Numbered from the stretch's first letter, positions 24,014 through 37,277 are shown. The stretch: DNA of 64,000 nucleotides from Pseudomonas sp. BMS12 (GCF_001592875.1 NZ_LSOF01000002.1:96727-160726); one strand, 5' to 3'. Made by a program: numbers and translations. Notes: a model not told the origin generated them from the sequence alone.

Positions 24014-24904
24014 ATGAACCTTCATCACCTCAAGGTCTTCCTCGCCGTCGCCCAGGCCGGCAGCATCAGCGCCGGCGCCCAGCGCCTGCATATCAGCCAG
24101 CCGGCGGTGACCCGCGAAATCCGCGAGCTGGAAGCCAGCCTCGGCCTGCTCCTGTTCGACCGCCACCCACGCGGGGTCAAGCCCACCGAGGGCGGCCAAC
24201 GCCTGCAGCAGTTCGCCGAGCGCATATTCGCTCTGGAACAGGCCGCCGAGCGCGACCTGCGCGACTACGCCAACCTCGACCAGGGCGAGCTGTACCTTGG
24301 CGCCAGCGCCACCCTGGGCGCCTACCTGCTGCCGCCACTGCTCAATCGCTTCCGCGCCGAACATCCACAGATATTCATCAGCCTGCAGGTCAGCAACACC
24401 CACGAAGTCACCCGGCAGCTGGACGACGGCAGCATCAGCCTGGGCTTCGTCGAAGGCCCCTTTCCCGCTGCCGACTACGCCCACCACCTGCTGGCCCGCG
24501 ACCGCTTGCTGCCGCTGACCGGCCCGGCCCACCCGCTGGCCGGGCGTCGCCAGCTGCACGCCGTCGACCTGCAGAAGCACGAGCTGTATATGCGCGAACC
24601 CGGCTCCGGCGCCCGCGTCAGCATCGAACAGGCCTACCGCGAGCTGGGGCTGGAGGCACGTGCGGCGATGGTCGGCGGCGGCACCGAGCCGCTCAAACGC
24701 CTGATCGCCGGCGGGCGTGGCATCGCCTGGCTGTCGCAACTGGTGGTCGAAGAGGAGCTGGCCGACGGTCGCCTGGTGTGCCTGGACGTGGTCGACTTGC
24801 AGATCGAGCGCGACCTGCACCTGCTCTGGCGCCGTGACAGCCAGCTGAGCCCGGCACCAGCAGCCTTCCTGGAACTCCTGAAAAGCAATATCAAAACTTT
24901 TTGA
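24014..24904 (+). CDS. LysR-family transcriptional regulator
   Basis: 296 residues from ATG 24014; the frame stays open far upstream but only because it runs opposite the transporter gene. The N-terminal winged helix is standard: MNLHHLKVFLAVAQAGSISAGAQRLHISQPAVTREIRELEASLGLLLFDR. The effector domain begins with GELYLGASATLGAYLLPPLLNRF. The last codons lie inside a 28-bp palindrome that precedes the next gene. It probably controls the divergent TDT transporter; the inducer is not apparent. Confidence 0.9.
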   Translation: MNLHHLKVFLAVAQAGSISAGAQRLHISQPAVTREIRELEASLGLLLFDRHPRGVKPTEGGQRLQQFAERIFALEQAAERDLRDYANLDQGELYLGASATLGAYLLPPLLNRFRAEHPQIFISLQVSNTHEVTRQLDDGSISLGFVEGPFPAADYAHHLLARDRLLPLTGPAHPLAGRRQLHAVDLQKHELYMREPGSGARVSIEQAYRELGLEARAAMVGGGTEPLKRLIAGGRGIAWLSQLVVEEELADGRLVCLDVVDLQIERDLHLLWRRDSQLSPAPAAFLELLKSNIKTF

Positions 24905-24911
24905 TATTGCT
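24884..24911. promoter_or_regulatory. 28-bp perfect palindrome, candidate SAH-regulator operator
   Basis: Arms of 13 bases (AGCAATATCAAAA and its complement TTTTGATATTGCT) around a 2-base centre CT. It spans the LysR stop codon and lies 39 bases before the ArsR-methyltransferase start, just upstream of a weak promoter pair (TTGCTG 24913-24918, TAGACT 24936-24941). The ATATCAA...TTGATAT dyad is of the size bound by ArsR-type dimers, so autoregulation of the regulator-metK operon is likely. An alternative is a terminator for the LysR gene. Confidence 0.65.
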
Positions 24912-24950
24912 GTTGCTGGATGAAAAGTGAGCGACTAGACTGCCGCCACT

Positions 24951-25952
24951 ATGAATGTGCGCGCACCCCAGCTCCGTTTCGAGCCAGCCGATGAGCTCGC
25001 CGCCCTGTGCAAGGCCGGCGGCGACCCGTTGCGCCTGAACGTGCTGCGCGCCCTGAGCAACGACTCCTTCGGCGTGCTGGAGCTGGCGCAGATCTTCGCC
25101 ATCGGCCAGTCGGGCATGAGCCACCACCTCAAGGTCCTGGCCCAGGCTGGCCTGGTGGCCACCCGGCGCGAAGGCAACGCAGTCTTCTACCGTCGCGCCC
25201 TGCCCCAGGGCGAGCTACTCGGCGGCACCCTGCATGCAGCACTGTTGAGTGAAGTGGATGCGCTGCAGCTGCCGGACGAAGTACAGGCCCGCGTGCACGC
25301 CGTGCATGCCCAGCGCGCCGCCGCCAGCCGCGACTTCTTCGCCAAGGCGGCGGACAAGTTCCAGGCCCAGCAGGACCTGATCGCCGGCCTGCCGCAGTAC
25401 CGCGACAGCGTGCTGGCCCTGCTCGACGCCCTAGGCTTCGCCGCCGGCGCCACGGCACTGGAAGTCGGCCCTGGCGACGGCGGCTTCCTGCCGGAGCTGG
25501 CGCGGCGCTTCCAGCGCGTGCGGGCCCTGGACAACAGCGAGGCGATGCTGGAACTGGCGCGCCAGCGCTGCGAGCAAGAACAGTTGGGCAATGTCGAGCT
25601 GCAACTCGCCGACGCCCTGCATGACGAAATCGACGCGGCCGACTGCGTGGTGGTGAATATGGTCCTGCACCATTTCGCCGCCCCGGCCGAGGCACTGCAA
25701 CAACTGGCGCGCCTGGTGAACCCCGGCGGCAGCCTGCTGATCACCGAGTTGTGCAGCCACGACCAGAGTTGGGCCCGGACGGCCTGCGGCGACCTCTGGC
25801 TTGGCTTCGAACAGGAAGACCTGGCCCGCTGGGCCGATGCCGCGGGGCTCACGCCCGGCGAGAGCCTCTACATTGGCCTCAAGAATGGCTTTCAGATTCA
25901 GGTACGGCACTTCGCCAAGCCGGATTGGCAAAGCGCCCTCACCCACCGGTAA
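24951..25952 (+). CDS. ArsR-type regulator fused to SAM-dependent methyltransferase domain (SahR-like)
   Basis: 333 residues. Residues about 10-95 are an ArsR winged helix (LAALCKAGGDPLRLNVLRALSNDSFGVLELAQIFAIGQSGMSHHLKVLAQAGLVATRREGN). Residues about 150-300 are a class I methyltransferase fold: LEVGPGDGGFLPELARRF (motif I), then ALDNSEAMLELARQR and VVVNMVLHHF. The next gene, 15 bases on, is metK, which makes SAM. Regulators of this build, called SahR, control the methionine cycle in Proteobacteria by sensing S-adenosylhomocysteine; that identity is inference from architecture and context. No Shine-Dalgarno is visible and the predicted start point is only a few bases from the ATG, so the message may be leaderless. 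Confidence 0.82.
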   Translation: MNVRAPQLRFEPADELAALCKAGGDPLRLNVLRALSNDSFGVLELAQIFAIGQSGMSHHLKVLAQAGLVATRREGNAVFYRRALPQGELLGGTLHAALLSEVDALQLPDEVQARVHAVHAQRAAASRDFFAKAADKFQAQQDLIAGLPQYRDSVLALLDALGFAAGATALEVGPGDGGFLPELARRFQRVRALDNSEAMLELARQRCEQEQLGNVELQLADALHDEIDAADCVVVNMVLHHFAAPAEALQQLARLVNPGGSLLITELCSHDQSWARTACGDLWLGFEQEDLARWADAAGLTPGESLYIGLKNGFQIQVRHFAKPDWQSALTHR

Positions 25953-25967
25953 GAAAGGAACCGATAG

Positions 25968-27158
25968 ATGAGCGAATATTCCCTGTTTACTTCCGAGTCC
26001 GTCTCCGAAGGACATCCGGACAAGATCGCCGACCAGATTTCCGATGCCGTCCTCGACGCCATCATCGAGCAGGACAAGCACGCCCGCGTGGCCGTGGAGA
26101 CCCTGGTCAAGACCGGCGTCGCCATCGTCGCCGGCGAAGTCACCACCAGCGCCTGGGTCGACCTCGAGCAGATCGTCCGCGACGTGATCTGCGACATCGG
26201 CTACACCAGCTCCGACGTCGGCTTCGACGGCGCCACCTGCGGCGTGATGAACATCATCGGCAAGCAGTCCCCGGACATCAATCAGGGGGTCGACCGCGCC
26301 AAGCCGGAAGACCAGGGTGCCGGTGACCAGGGCCTGATGTTCGGCTACGCCAGCAACGAAACCGACGTGCTGATGCCGGCACCGATCCGCTTCTCCCACG
26401 CCCTGGTCGAGCGCCAGGCCGAGGCGCGCAAGTCCGGTCTGCTGACCTGGCTGCGTCCGGACGCCAAGTCCCAGGTCACCTGCCAGTACGAGAATGGCAA
26501 GGTGGTCGGCATCGACGCCGTGGTGCTGTCGACCCAGCACAACCCGGAAGTGTCGCTGAGCGACCTGCGCGAAGGCGTGATGGAGCTGATCATCAAGCAC
26601 GCCCTGCCGGCCGAACTGCTGCACAAGGACACCCAGTTCCACATCAACCCGACTGGCAACTTCGTCATCGGCGGCCCGGTGGGTGACTGCGGCCTGACCG
26701 GGCGCAAGATCATCGTCGACTCCTACGGCGGCATGGCCCGCCACGGCGGCGGCGCCTTCTCCGGCAAGGACCCGTCCAAGGTCGACCGTTCGGCTGCCTA
26801 CGCCGGTCGCTACGTGGCCAAGAACATCGTCGCCGCCGGCCTGGCCGATCGCTGCGAGATCCAGGTCTCCTACGCCATCGGCGTGGCCCAGCCGACTTCG
26901 ATCTCGATCAACACCTTCGGCACCCACAAGATCGCCGAAAGCAAGATCATCCAGCTGGTGCGCGAAGTGTTCGACCTGCGTCCGTACGCCATCACCAAGA
27001 TGCTCGACCTGCTCCACCCGATGTACCGCGAAACCGCGGCCTACGGCCACTTCGGCCGCACCCCGCAGCAGAAGACCGTCGGCAACGACACCTTCAGCAC
27101 CTTCACCTGGGAGAAGACCGACAAGGTCGAGGCGCTGCGCGCAGCCGCCGGCCTGTAA
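25968..27158 (+). CDS. metK: S-adenosylmethionine synthetase
   Basis: 396 residues. It makes SAM from methionine and ATP, releasing phosphate and diphosphate. Clear motifs: [24 protein letters not shown] near the N-terminus, [12 protein letters not shown] (methionine-binding), and [27 protein letters not shown]. The start ATG 25968 has AAAGGAACC upstream. It lies in an operon with the ArsR-methyltransferase regulator and is closed by a strong terminator, so its supply of SAM is probably tuned by SAH level. Confidence 0.98.
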   Translation: MSEYSLFTSESVSEGHPDKIADQISDAVLDAIIEQDKHARVAVETLVKTGVAIVAGEVTTSAWVDLEQIVRDVICDIGYTSSDVGFDGATCGVMNIIGKQSPDINQGVDRAKPEDQGAGDQGLMFGYASNETDVLMPAPIRFSHALVERQAEARKSGLLTWLRPDAKSQVTCQYENGKVVGIDAVVLSTQHNPEVSLSDLREGVMELIIKHALPAELLHKDTQFHINPTGNFVIGGPVGDCGLTGRKIIVDSYGGMARHGGGAFSGKDPSKVDRSAAYAGRYVAKNIVAAGLADRCEIQVSYAIGVAQPTSISINTFGTHKIAESKIIQLVREVFDLRPYAITKMLDLLHPMYRETAAYGHFGRTPQQKTVGNDTFSTFTWEKTDKVEALRAAAGL

Positions 27159-27174
27159 GGCTCTGCAGGAACGG

Positions 27175-27204
27175 AAAAGCCCCGCCTAGTGCGGGGCTTT
27201 TTGT
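27175..27204 (+). terminator. Rho-independent terminator of metK
   Basis: AAAAGCCCCGC / GCGGGGCTTTT, 11-bp stem with 5-base loop, followed by a short T-run (TTTTTGTT). Confidence 0.93.
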
Positions 27205-27211
27205 TGGCGCG

Positions 27212-27460
27212 TCAGAGGCTGAAAGAAAAACCTATACCGCTGTCAGCGAAGCGCAGTGCGCCAGCGAAATACATCAGCGCGGCTCCGGCAAGCATGGTCA
27301 CAAACGGGCTGCGGATTGTCGGCTCGTAGAGCGAGAAAAAGCCCTGTGCCAACGGTGGAAAAATGAAGTTGAGCACCACGCAAAGCAGGGATACCTGAAT
27401 ACCCCTGGCCACCGACCAGATCCAGCCGCAGACGAGAACCAACAAACCCAACGTAGCCAT
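27212..27460 (-). CDS. Small membrane protein, unknown function
   Basis: 82 residues; ATG 27460 has AAGGAG 7 bases upstream. There are about two to three hydrophobic segments: LGLLVLVCGWIWSVARGIQVSLLCVVLNFIFPPLAQGFFSL, then FVTMLAGAALMYFAGAL. The pattern resembles small pseudomonad inner-membrane proteins without a known role. It is convergent with the metK terminator and divergent from ligB. Confidence 0.65.
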   Translation of the reverse strand: MATLGLLVLVCGWIWSVARGIQVSLLCVVLNFIFPPLAQGFFSLYEPTIRSPFVTMLAGAALMYFAGALRFADSGIGFSFSL

Positions 27461-27530
27461 ATCACTCTCCTTGTGGACGAAGTTCGCAAAAGCGCAGCGA
27501 TCCTAGAGCAAGCTGCGAGGTACTGACTAG

Positions 27531-29677
<2,147 letters not shown>

Positions 29678-29737
29678 CTACGGCTGATCGGACGGAGGGG
29701 GCGACAGTATTGCCGCTACGCCCCGATCGGCCAAGCG

Positions 29738-30142
29738 CTAGGATGCCGCAGGCCCATCCTGGAAGCGGTCGCGGATATAGGTGATCTCGGTCTTGCCATG
29801 TGGCGCCGGCAGACCGTCGGCCCCCAGATTGACGAAGACCAGGCGGTCGATGGTGAGGATGCTCTTGCGGGTGATCTTGTTGCGCACCTCGCAGCGCAGG
29901 GTGATCGAGCTACGCCCGAAATCGGTGGCGGTCAGGCCCAGCTCGATGATGTCGCCCTGGCGCGCCGAGCTGACGAAATTGATCTCGGATATCAGCTTGG
30001 TCACCACGCTCTGGCTCTCCAGCTGAATGATGGCGTAGATCGCAGCCTCCTCGTCGATCCATTTCAGCAGGCTGCCGCCGAACAAGGTGCCGTTGGGGTT
30101 GAGGTCTTCGGGCTTGACCCATTTGCGCGTGTGGAACTTCAT
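29738..30142 (-). CDS. Acyl-CoA thioesterase, hotdog fold (YciA/BACH type)
   Basis: 134 residues from ATG 30142 (AGGAG 5 bases upstream; a GTG six bases further up is less likely). Hotdog features: DLNPNGTLFGGSLLKWIDEEAAIYA, with the Asp/Glu pair of the central helix, then VTKLISEINFVSSARQGDIIELGL. The family cleaves medium- to long-chain acyl-CoA esters in the cytosol. It lies upstream of the SAH riboswitch in the opposite orientation. Confidence 0.85.
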   Translation of the reverse strand: MKFHTRKWVKPEDLNPNGTLFGGSLLKWIDEEAAIYAIIQLESQSVVTKLISEINFVSSARQGDIIELGLTATDFGRSSITLRCEVRNKITRKSILTIDRLVFVNLGADGLPAPHGKTEITYIRDRFQDGPAAS

Positions 30143-30325
30143 GGCCACTCCTGTCTTTTCGGTCAGTTTCGGCCGTCATGATCGCAGCCGCCCGGGCACC
30201 CCGTCGCGGCAAAGCTTTCAATCGCCCCCATAGCCAGCCGACAGAAAGCCTTGGGCTGGCGTACGCGCATGGCTATAATCCCCGGGCTTCACGCGACCGG
30301 CTCAGTTCCGGCCGCGCCCGCCACC

Positions 30326-31889
<1,564 letters not shown>

Positions 31890-31901
31890 TGATGTGCCGC
31901 G

Positions 31902-31930
31902 AGGGCGGGGTGGCAACACCCCGCCCTTTG
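31902..31930 (+). terminator. Hairpin between ahcY and metF
   Basis: AGGGCGGGGTG / CACCCCGCCCT, 11-bp perfect stem with GCAA loop, then TTTG. The T-run is short, so partial termination before metF is likely. Confidence 0.7.
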
Positions 31931-31952
31931 CGTGTGTGCAAGGACCCAATCG

Positions 31953-32801
31953 ATGTCTCAAGAACAACGTAGTTTCAGCTTCGAGTTCTTCCCCACCAAG
32001 ACCGAAGCGGGGCATGAAAAACTGATGGGCGTGGCGCGCCAGCTGGCCAGCTACAACCCCAATTTCTTTTCCTGCACCTATGGTGCCGGCGGCTCGACCC
32101 GCGACCGCACCCTCAACACCGTGCTGCAGCTCGATGGCGACGTCGGCGTGCCGACCGCGCCACACCTGTCCTGCGTTGGTGACAGCAAAGACGAGCTGCG
32201 CAGCCTGCTCAGCCAGTACAAGAACTCCGGCATCAAGCGCATCGTCGCCCTGCGCGGCGACCTGCCGTCCGGCATGGGCATGGCCAGCGGCGAGCTGCGC
32301 TACGCCAACGAACTGGTCGAGTTCATCCGCAACGAAACCGGCGACCATTTCCATATCGAAGTGGCGGCCTACCCGGAAGTGCACCCGCAGGCGCGCAACT
32401 TCGAGGACGATCTGCAGAACTTCGTGCGCAAGTGCCGGGCCGGTGCCAGCAGCGCCATCACCCAGTACTTCTTCAGCGCCGACTGCTACTTCTACTTCGT
32501 CGAGCGCGTGCGCAAGCTGGGCGTCGATCTGCCGATCGTGCCGGGCATCATGCCGATCACCAACTACAGCAAGCTGGCTCGCTTCTCCGACGCCTGCGGC
32601 GCCGAGATTCCGCGCTGGGTGCGCAAGCAGCTGGAAGCCTACGGCGACGACCTGGAGAGCATCCAGGCCTACGGCGAACAGGTGGTGACCGAGATGTGCG
32701 AGCGCCTGCTGCAAGGCGGCGCGCCCGGTCTGCACTTCTATACTCTCAATCAGGCCGACCCAAGCCTGGCCATCTGGAACAACCTCAAGCTGCCACGCTG
32801 A
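31953..32801 (+). CDS. metF: 5,10-methylenetetrahydrofolate reductase
   Basis: 282 residues. ATG 31953 has AAGGA 9 bases upstream. It reduces methylene-THF to methyl-THF with FAD, supplying the methyl group for homocysteine remethylation, so it completes the cycle with ahcY and metK. Motifs: FSFEFFPTKTEAG at the N-terminus (catalytic Glu), SCTYGAGGSTRDRT, VALRGDLPSG, and GIMPITNYSKLARFS; GGAPGLHFYTLN closes the barrel. Usual length for bacterial MetF. Confidence 0.96.
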   Translation: MSQEQRSFSFEFFPTKTEAGHEKLMGVARQLASYNPNFFSCTYGAGGSTRDRTLNTVLQLDGDVGVPTAPHLSCVGDSKDELRSLLSQYKNSGIKRIVALRGDLPSGMGMASGELRYANELVEFIRNETGDHFHIEVAAYPEVHPQARNFEDDLQNFVRKCRAGASSAITQYFFSADCYFYFVERVRKLGVDLPIVPGIMPITNYSKLARFSDACGAEIPRWVRKQLEAYGDDLESIQAYGEQVVTEMCERLLQGGAPGLHFYTLNQADPSLAIWNNLKLPR

Positions 32802-32813
32802 GACGTTCCACGG

Positions 32814-32838
32814 GTCGCGGCGAGTCTCTCGCCGCGAC
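32814..32838 (+). terminator. Hairpin after metF
   Basis: GTCGCGGCGAG / CTCGCCGCGAC, perfect 11-bp stem with 3-base loop 12 bases after the metF stop. No T-run follows, so it is a probable message end or processing site rather than a textbook terminator. Confidence 0.5.
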
Positions 32839-32913
32839 ACTCGCTCCACCACCGGTGCAGCCGTCTTGCATTGGCATGCGGCCACCTTTGCACCGTTCGA
32901 CAAGGAAGCCTCG

Positions 32914-34290
32914 ATGCCTCTGGCGCGCAACAAGATCAATGCCTCGGTAAGCCCCAAGGGCAGCCTGGAAACCCTCTCCCAGCGTGAAGTACAACAGCTG
33001 CGCGAGACCGGTTCCGGCAGCGTCTACGCCCTGTTCCGCCAGTGCGTTCTGGCGATCCTCAATACCGGCTCGCACAGCGACAACGCCAAGACCATCCTCG
33101 AGGCCTATCCGGACTTCGAAGTGATCATCCATCAGCAGGATCGCGGCATCCGCCTGGAGCTGCGCAACGCTCCGGCTGACGCCTTCGTCGACGGCGAGAT
33201 GATCGCCAGCACCCGCGAGATGCTGTTCAGCGCCCTGCGCGACATCGTCTACACCCAGAGCGAGCTGGAGAACCAGCGCATCGACCTGGACAGTTCGGAA
33301 GGCATCACCGACTACGTCTTCCACCTGCTACGCAACGCGCGCACCCTGCGCAACGGCGTCGAGCCGAAGATGGTGGTGTGCTGGGGCGGCCACTCGATCA
33401 GCAGCGAGGAATACAAGTACACCAAGAAGGTCGGCCACGAGCTCGGCCTGCGCGCCCTGGACGTCTGCACGGGCTGCGGCCCGGGCGTGATGAAGGGGCC
33501 GATGAAAGGCGCCACCATTGCCCACGCCAAACAGCGCATCAAGGGCGCCCGCTACCTGGGCCTGACCGAGCCGGGCATCATCGCCGCCGAGGCGCCGAAC
33601 CCCATCGTCAACGAGCTGGTGATCCTGCCGGATATCGAGAAGCGCCTGGAGGCCTTCGTCCGGGTCGGACACGGCATCATCATCTTCCCCGGCGGCGTCG
33701 GCACGGCGGAGGAGTTCCTCTACCTGCTTGGCATCCTCACCCATCCGGATAATGCCGACCTGCCCTTCCCGGTAGTGCTCACCGGACCGAAGAACGCCTC
33801 GCCTTATCTGCAGCAGCTGCACGACTTCATCGGCGCCACGCTGGGCCAGGTCGCGCAGCAGCGCTACCAGGTGATAGTCAACGACCCGGCCGAAGTGGCC
33901 CGGCAGATGGCCGCCGGCATGCAGGAAGTGGAGCAGTACCGGCGCGACCACAACGACGCCTTCCACTTCAACTGGCTGCTGAAGATCGACGAGGGCTTCC
34001 AGCGCCCCTTCGAGGCCACCCACGCCAACATGGCCGCACTCAACCTGACCCGCGAGCAACCGCTGCATGAACTGGCCGCCAACCTGCGCCGGGCGTTTTC
34101 CGGCATCGTCGCCGGCAACGTCAAGGCACATGGCATCCGCCTGATCGAAGAGCATGGTCCGTATGAGATCAAGGGCGAGCCAAGCATCATGCGTCCGCTG
34201 GATCGCCTGCTGCAGGCCTTCGTCGAGCAGCACCGCATGAAGCTGCCGGGCGGCAGCGCCTATGTGCCCTGCTACCGGGTGGTCGACTAA
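32914..34290 (+). CDS. ppnN: PpnN-type nucleotide 5'-monophosphate nucleosidase (YgdH, LOG family)
   Basis: 458 residues from ATG 32914 with AAGGA 7 bases before. The LOG/lysine-decarboxylase-like core is seen as VVCWGGHSISSEEY, VCTGCGPGVMKGPMKGA and the signature FPGGVGTAEEFLYLLGIL. The N-terminal and C-terminal extensions match E. coli PpnN, which cleaves purine monophosphates to base and ribose-5-phosphate and is regulated by (p)ppGpp. Cytoplasmic. The neighbour metF is probably a separate message given the hairpin between them. Confidence 0.92.
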   Translation: MPLARNKINASVSPKGSLETLSQREVQQLRETGSGSVYALFRQCVLAILNTGSHSDNAKTILEAYPDFEVIIHQQDRGIRLELRNAPADAFVDGEMIASTREMLFSALRDIVYTQSELENQRIDLDSSEGITDYVFHLLRNARTLRNGVEPKMVVCWGGHSISSEEYKYTKKVGHELGLRALDVCTGCGPGVMKGPMKGATIAHAKQRIKGARYLGLTEPGIIAAEAPNPIVNELVILPDIEKRLEAFVRVGHGIIIFPGGVGTAEEFLYLLGILTHPDNADLPFPVVLTGPKNASPYLQQLHDFIGATLGQVAQQRYQVIVNDPAEVARQMAAGMQEVEQYRRDHNDAFHFNWLLKIDEGFQRPFEATHANMAALNLTREQPLHELAANLRRAFSGIVAGNVKAHGIRLIEEHGPYEIKGEPSIMRPLDRLLQAFVEQHRMKLPGGSAYVPCYRVVD

Positions 34291-34349
34291 CCTCATCCTC
34301 GACCAATGGCCTACTATTCTGCCGGGGTAAAACTCTTTACTCTGGCCAG

Positions 34350-35117
34350 ATGCCATTATTCCAGCGCCATATAATTGCCGCACTACTCTGCAGCCTCGCC
34401 TTCGTGGCGCAGGCGCAGCCGTTGCGCATCGTCACCGAGGCATGGGCACCCTATGTCTACGAGGAGAACGGCCAGCCGGCCGGGCTCGATTACCAGGTCA
34501 GCGCCGAAGTGCTGCGTCGCCTCGGCGTCGAGGTGCAGTGGCAGTTCATGCCCTGGAAGCGCTGCCTGCTGGCCATCGAACAGGGCCAGGCCGACGGCGT
34601 GCTCGACATATTCCGCATCCCCGAGCGCGAGCGCGCCATGCTGTTCGTCGAAGAGCCGCTGTCCGAGGTCGAGTTCGTCCTGTTCTACGCCCGCCAACGA
34701 CCCTACCGCTACCACTCTCTGGAAGACCTGCGCGACCTGGTGATCGGTACCTCTCCCGGTTACTGGTACAACGACAAGACCTTCCGCGACTCGCGCCTGT
34801 TCAGCCGCGAGGAGGCGCCGACCCACGAGGCCAATCTGGGCAAGCTGGTACGCCAGCGGGTCGACCTGGTGGTCAACGACCGCCGCGCCGGCATGTACCT
34901 GGCGTCCCACCTGGGCCTCGGCCCGCAGCTCGGCTACAACCGCAAGGCCGTCGGTGAGGATCGCCTGTACCTGGCCCTGCGCCGCACACCGGAACTGGCC
35001 ACGCTGGCCAAGCACTTCGCCAGCGAGCTGCGCCGCTTCAAGCGCGAGACTGCCTATGCCCGCCTGCAAGCGCGCTATGCCGAGCCCAATGACGCGCCCA
35101 TTGCATCGAAGGATTGA
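34350..35117 (+). CDS. Periplasmic solute-binding protein, SBP family 3, orphan
   Basis: 255 residues. Signal peptide MPLFQRHIIAALLCSLAFVAQA, cleavage before QPLRIV. The family 3 start is textbook: LRIVTEAWAPYVYEENGQPAGLDYQVSAEVLRRLGVEVQWQFMPWKRCLLAIEQGQADGVLDIF, then a lobe-2 GTSPGYWYND segment. It has no permease or ATPase partner. Fourth such orphan in this window. Ligand unknown; polar amino acids are typical for the family. Confidence 0.85.
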   Translation: MPLFQRHIIAALLCSLAFVAQAQPLRIVTEAWAPYVYEENGQPAGLDYQVSAEVLRRLGVEVQWQFMPWKRCLLAIEQGQADGVLDIFRIPERERAMLFVEEPLSEVEFVLFYARQRPYRYHSLEDLRDLVIGTSPGYWYNDKTFRDSRLFSREEAPTHEANLGKLVRQRVDLVVNDRRAGMYLASHLGLGPQLGYNRKAVGEDRLYLALRRTPELATLAKHFASELRRFKRETAYARLQARYAEPNDAPIASKD

Positions 35118-35170
35118 CCCAGGGCACGAAATTCAGGCGACGGACAGCTAGCGGCAGCAGTGCATTGCTC

Positions 35171-35179
35171 TGGTATACT
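35171..35179 (+). promoter_or_regulatory. Extended -10 promoter of rhlE
   Basis: TGGTATACT at 35171-35179 gives an extended -10 (TG-n-TATACT). Upstream -35 is weak. The start point near 35186 leaves a leader of about 130 bases before the rhlE ATG, long enough for cold-type regulation. Confidence 0.5.
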
Positions 35180-35316
35180 CCCGATTCCCGCCAGGCTTGC
35201 GCCCGGATGCTCGGCAAACCATCGCCCAGCAGTACCGGACGGGATCGTTCAGCAAGAGCGATTCAAGCCAGGCAGCTTCCCCATCGGGCTTTCGCCCCAT
35301 ATAGACAGGATCACAC

Positions 35317-37158
35317 ATGTCCTTTGTTTCCCTCGGTCTCTCCGAGGCATTGGCCGGCGCCGTAGAAGCGGCCGGCTACGCCCAGCCCACTCCGGTGCAA
35401 CAGCGGGCCATTCCCGCCGTGTTGCAAGGCCGCGATCTGATGGTCGCCGCCCAGACGGGTACTGGTAAAACCGCAGGCTTCGCCCTGCCGATTCTGGAGC
35501 GCCTGTTCCCAGGCGGCCATCCGGACCGCGAACACCGCCACGGACCGAAACAGCCACGCGTGCTGGTGCTCACTCCGACCCGCGAGCTGGCGGCCCAGGT
35601 GCACGACAGCTTCAAGATCTATGCCCGCGACCTGAAACTGGTCAGCGCCTGCATCTTCGGTGGCGTCGGCATGAACCCGCAGGTACAGGCCCTGGCCAGG
35701 GGCGTCGACGTTCTCGTCGCCTGCCCGGGTCGCCTGCTCGACCTGGCCGGCCAGGGCAGCATCGATCTGTCCCGCGTGGAGATTCTGGTCCTCGACGAAG
35801 CAGACCGCATGCTCGACATGGGCTTCATCCATGACGTGAAGAAGGTTCTCGCCCGCCTGCCGGCGCAACGGCAGAACCTGCTGTTCTCGGCGACCTTCTC
35901 CAAGGACATCACCGACCTCGCCGGCAAGCTGCTGCACAACCCGGAGCGCATCGAGGTCACCCCACCGAACACCACGGTCGAGCGCATCGAGCAGCGCGTG
36001 TTCCGCCTGCCGGCCACGCACAAGCGCGCCCTGCTGGCGCACCTGGTGACTGCCGGCGCGTGGGAGCAGGTGCTGGTCTTCACCCGTACCAAGCACGGCG
36101 CCAACCGCCTGGCCGAGTACCTCGACAAGCACGGTCTGCCGGCTGCCGCGATCCACGGCAACAAGAGCCAGAACGCACGGACCAAGGCCCTGGCCGACTT
36201 CAAGGCCAACCAGGTACGCATTCTGGTCGCCACCGACATCGCCGCCCGCGGCCTGGACATCGACCAGTTGCCCCACGTGGTCAACTACGAGCTGCCCAAT
36301 GTCGAGGAAGACTACGTGCACCGCATCGGCCGTACCGGCCGTGCCGGGCGCAGCGGCGAAGCCATCTCGCTGGTCGCGCCGGACGAAGAGAAACTGCTCA
36401 AGGGCATCGAACGCCTGACCAAGCAGCGCATCGCCGACGGCGACATGCTGGGCTTCGACCCGGCCAGCGTGGAGGTGGAAAAACCCGAGGCCCGCGGCCC
36501 GCGCCCCGAGCGCCAGCCGCGCGCGGACAAACCCAAGCACGAGGCCAAGCACGCGCCCAAGGCCGAAGGCGAAAGCGTCGAAGGCCAGGGCAAGAAGCGC
36601 AAGCGCCGCCGCGGCAAGGGCAAGGGCGAAGGTGCTGCCCAGCAACCACAACAGAACCAGCCGCGCCAGGCCCGCAGCCCGGCCGCTCCGCTGGTCCTGC
36701 CGCCGGAGCGCGATCCCGAGGAATTCCTCGACGACGAGTTCGACAACTTCGGCAACCGGGCCGACTACGTTCCGCCGGCCCAGCCAAAACCGCAGGGTCG
36801 CAATCCGCGTCGCGGCGGCCAAGGCGGTGGCCAGGGCAACGGTCAGCCACGCGGCCAGGGTGCTCCGCGCCAGGGCGGACAAGGCGGCCAGAAACAAGGT
36901 CAGGGCAAGACTGGCCAACGCCAGGGGCAGAACCGTGGCAAGGGCCAAGGTCCGCGCGGCAATGGCGGCGGTCGTCGCGACGAGCCGCGCTACGAGCGCC
37001 AGGAACCCGCCGTGCAGGATCGCGTGGCCAAGCAGCCGCTGATCATCCGCAAGGGTGAGCGCCTGCCAACCGCCGAGCAACTGGACAGCCTGAGCAGCTC
37101 CCGCCCACGCGGTGAGAAGCCGGCGCTGCTGACGCGCAAGAGCGAAGCGTCGGAGTAA
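35317..37158 (+). CDS. rhlE: RhlE-type DEAD-box RNA helicase with long disordered tail
   Basis: 613 residues. Residues 1-385 are the helicase core: Q motif [10 protein letters not shown], motif [19 protein letters not shown], motif [19 protein letters not shown], and motif [15 protein letters not shown]. The rest (about 390-590) is low-complexity, first Lys/Arg/Pro rich ([14 protein letters not shown]) then Gly/Gln rich, and probably binds RNA or drives condensation; the final 30 residues are more ordered. It unwinds short RNA duplexes in ribosome assembly or mRNA decay. The position matches the P. aeruginosa gene recently named rhlE2. A long 5' leader and strong terminator frame it. Confidence 0.93.
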   Translation: MSFVSLGLSEALAGAVEAAGYAQPTPVQQRAIPAVLQGRDLMVAAQTGTGKTAGFALPILERLFPGGHPDREHRHGPKQPRVLVLTPTRELAAQVHDSFKIYARDLKLVSACIFGGVGMNPQVQALARGVDVLVACPGRLLDLAGQGSIDLSRVEILVLDEADRMLDMGFIHDVKKVLARLPAQRQNLLFSATFSKDITDLAGKLLHNPERIEVTPPNTTVERIEQRVFRLPATHKRALLAHLVTAGAWEQVLVFTRTKHGANRLAEYLDKHGLPAAAIHGNKSQNARTKALADFKANQVRILVATDIAARGLDIDQLPHVVNYELPNVEEDYVHRIGRTGRAGRSGEAISLVAPDEEKLLKGIERLTKQRIADGDMLGFDPASVEVEKPEARGPRPERQPRADKPKHEAKHAPKAEGESVEGQGKKRKRRRGKGKGEGAAQQPQQNQPRQARSPAAPLVLPPERDPEEFLDDEFDNFGNRADYVPPAQPKPQGRNPRRGGQGGGQGNGQPRGQGAPRQGGQGGQKQGQGKTGQRQGQNRGKGQGPRGNGGGRRDEPRYERQEPAVQDRVAKQPLIIRKGERLPTAEQLDSLSSSRPRGEKPALLTRKSEASE

Positions 37159-37170
37159 TCCTCGCGCAAT

Positions 37171-37198
37171 AAAAAGCCGGCCCCAGGCCGGCTTTTTT
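37171..37198 (+). terminator. Rho-independent terminator of rhlE
   Basis: AAGCCGGCC / GGCCGGCTT 9-bp stem with a CCA loop, followed by TTTTTT; the A-run on the left arm would make it bidirectional. Confidence 0.93.
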
Positions 37199-37277
37199 GT
37201 GCCGCAATCTCGGTGGGAAAGCGTAAGAGCCAGGCTAGGTCCTTGCCCTATGACGCCTGGCAGATACGCACCCCGAA

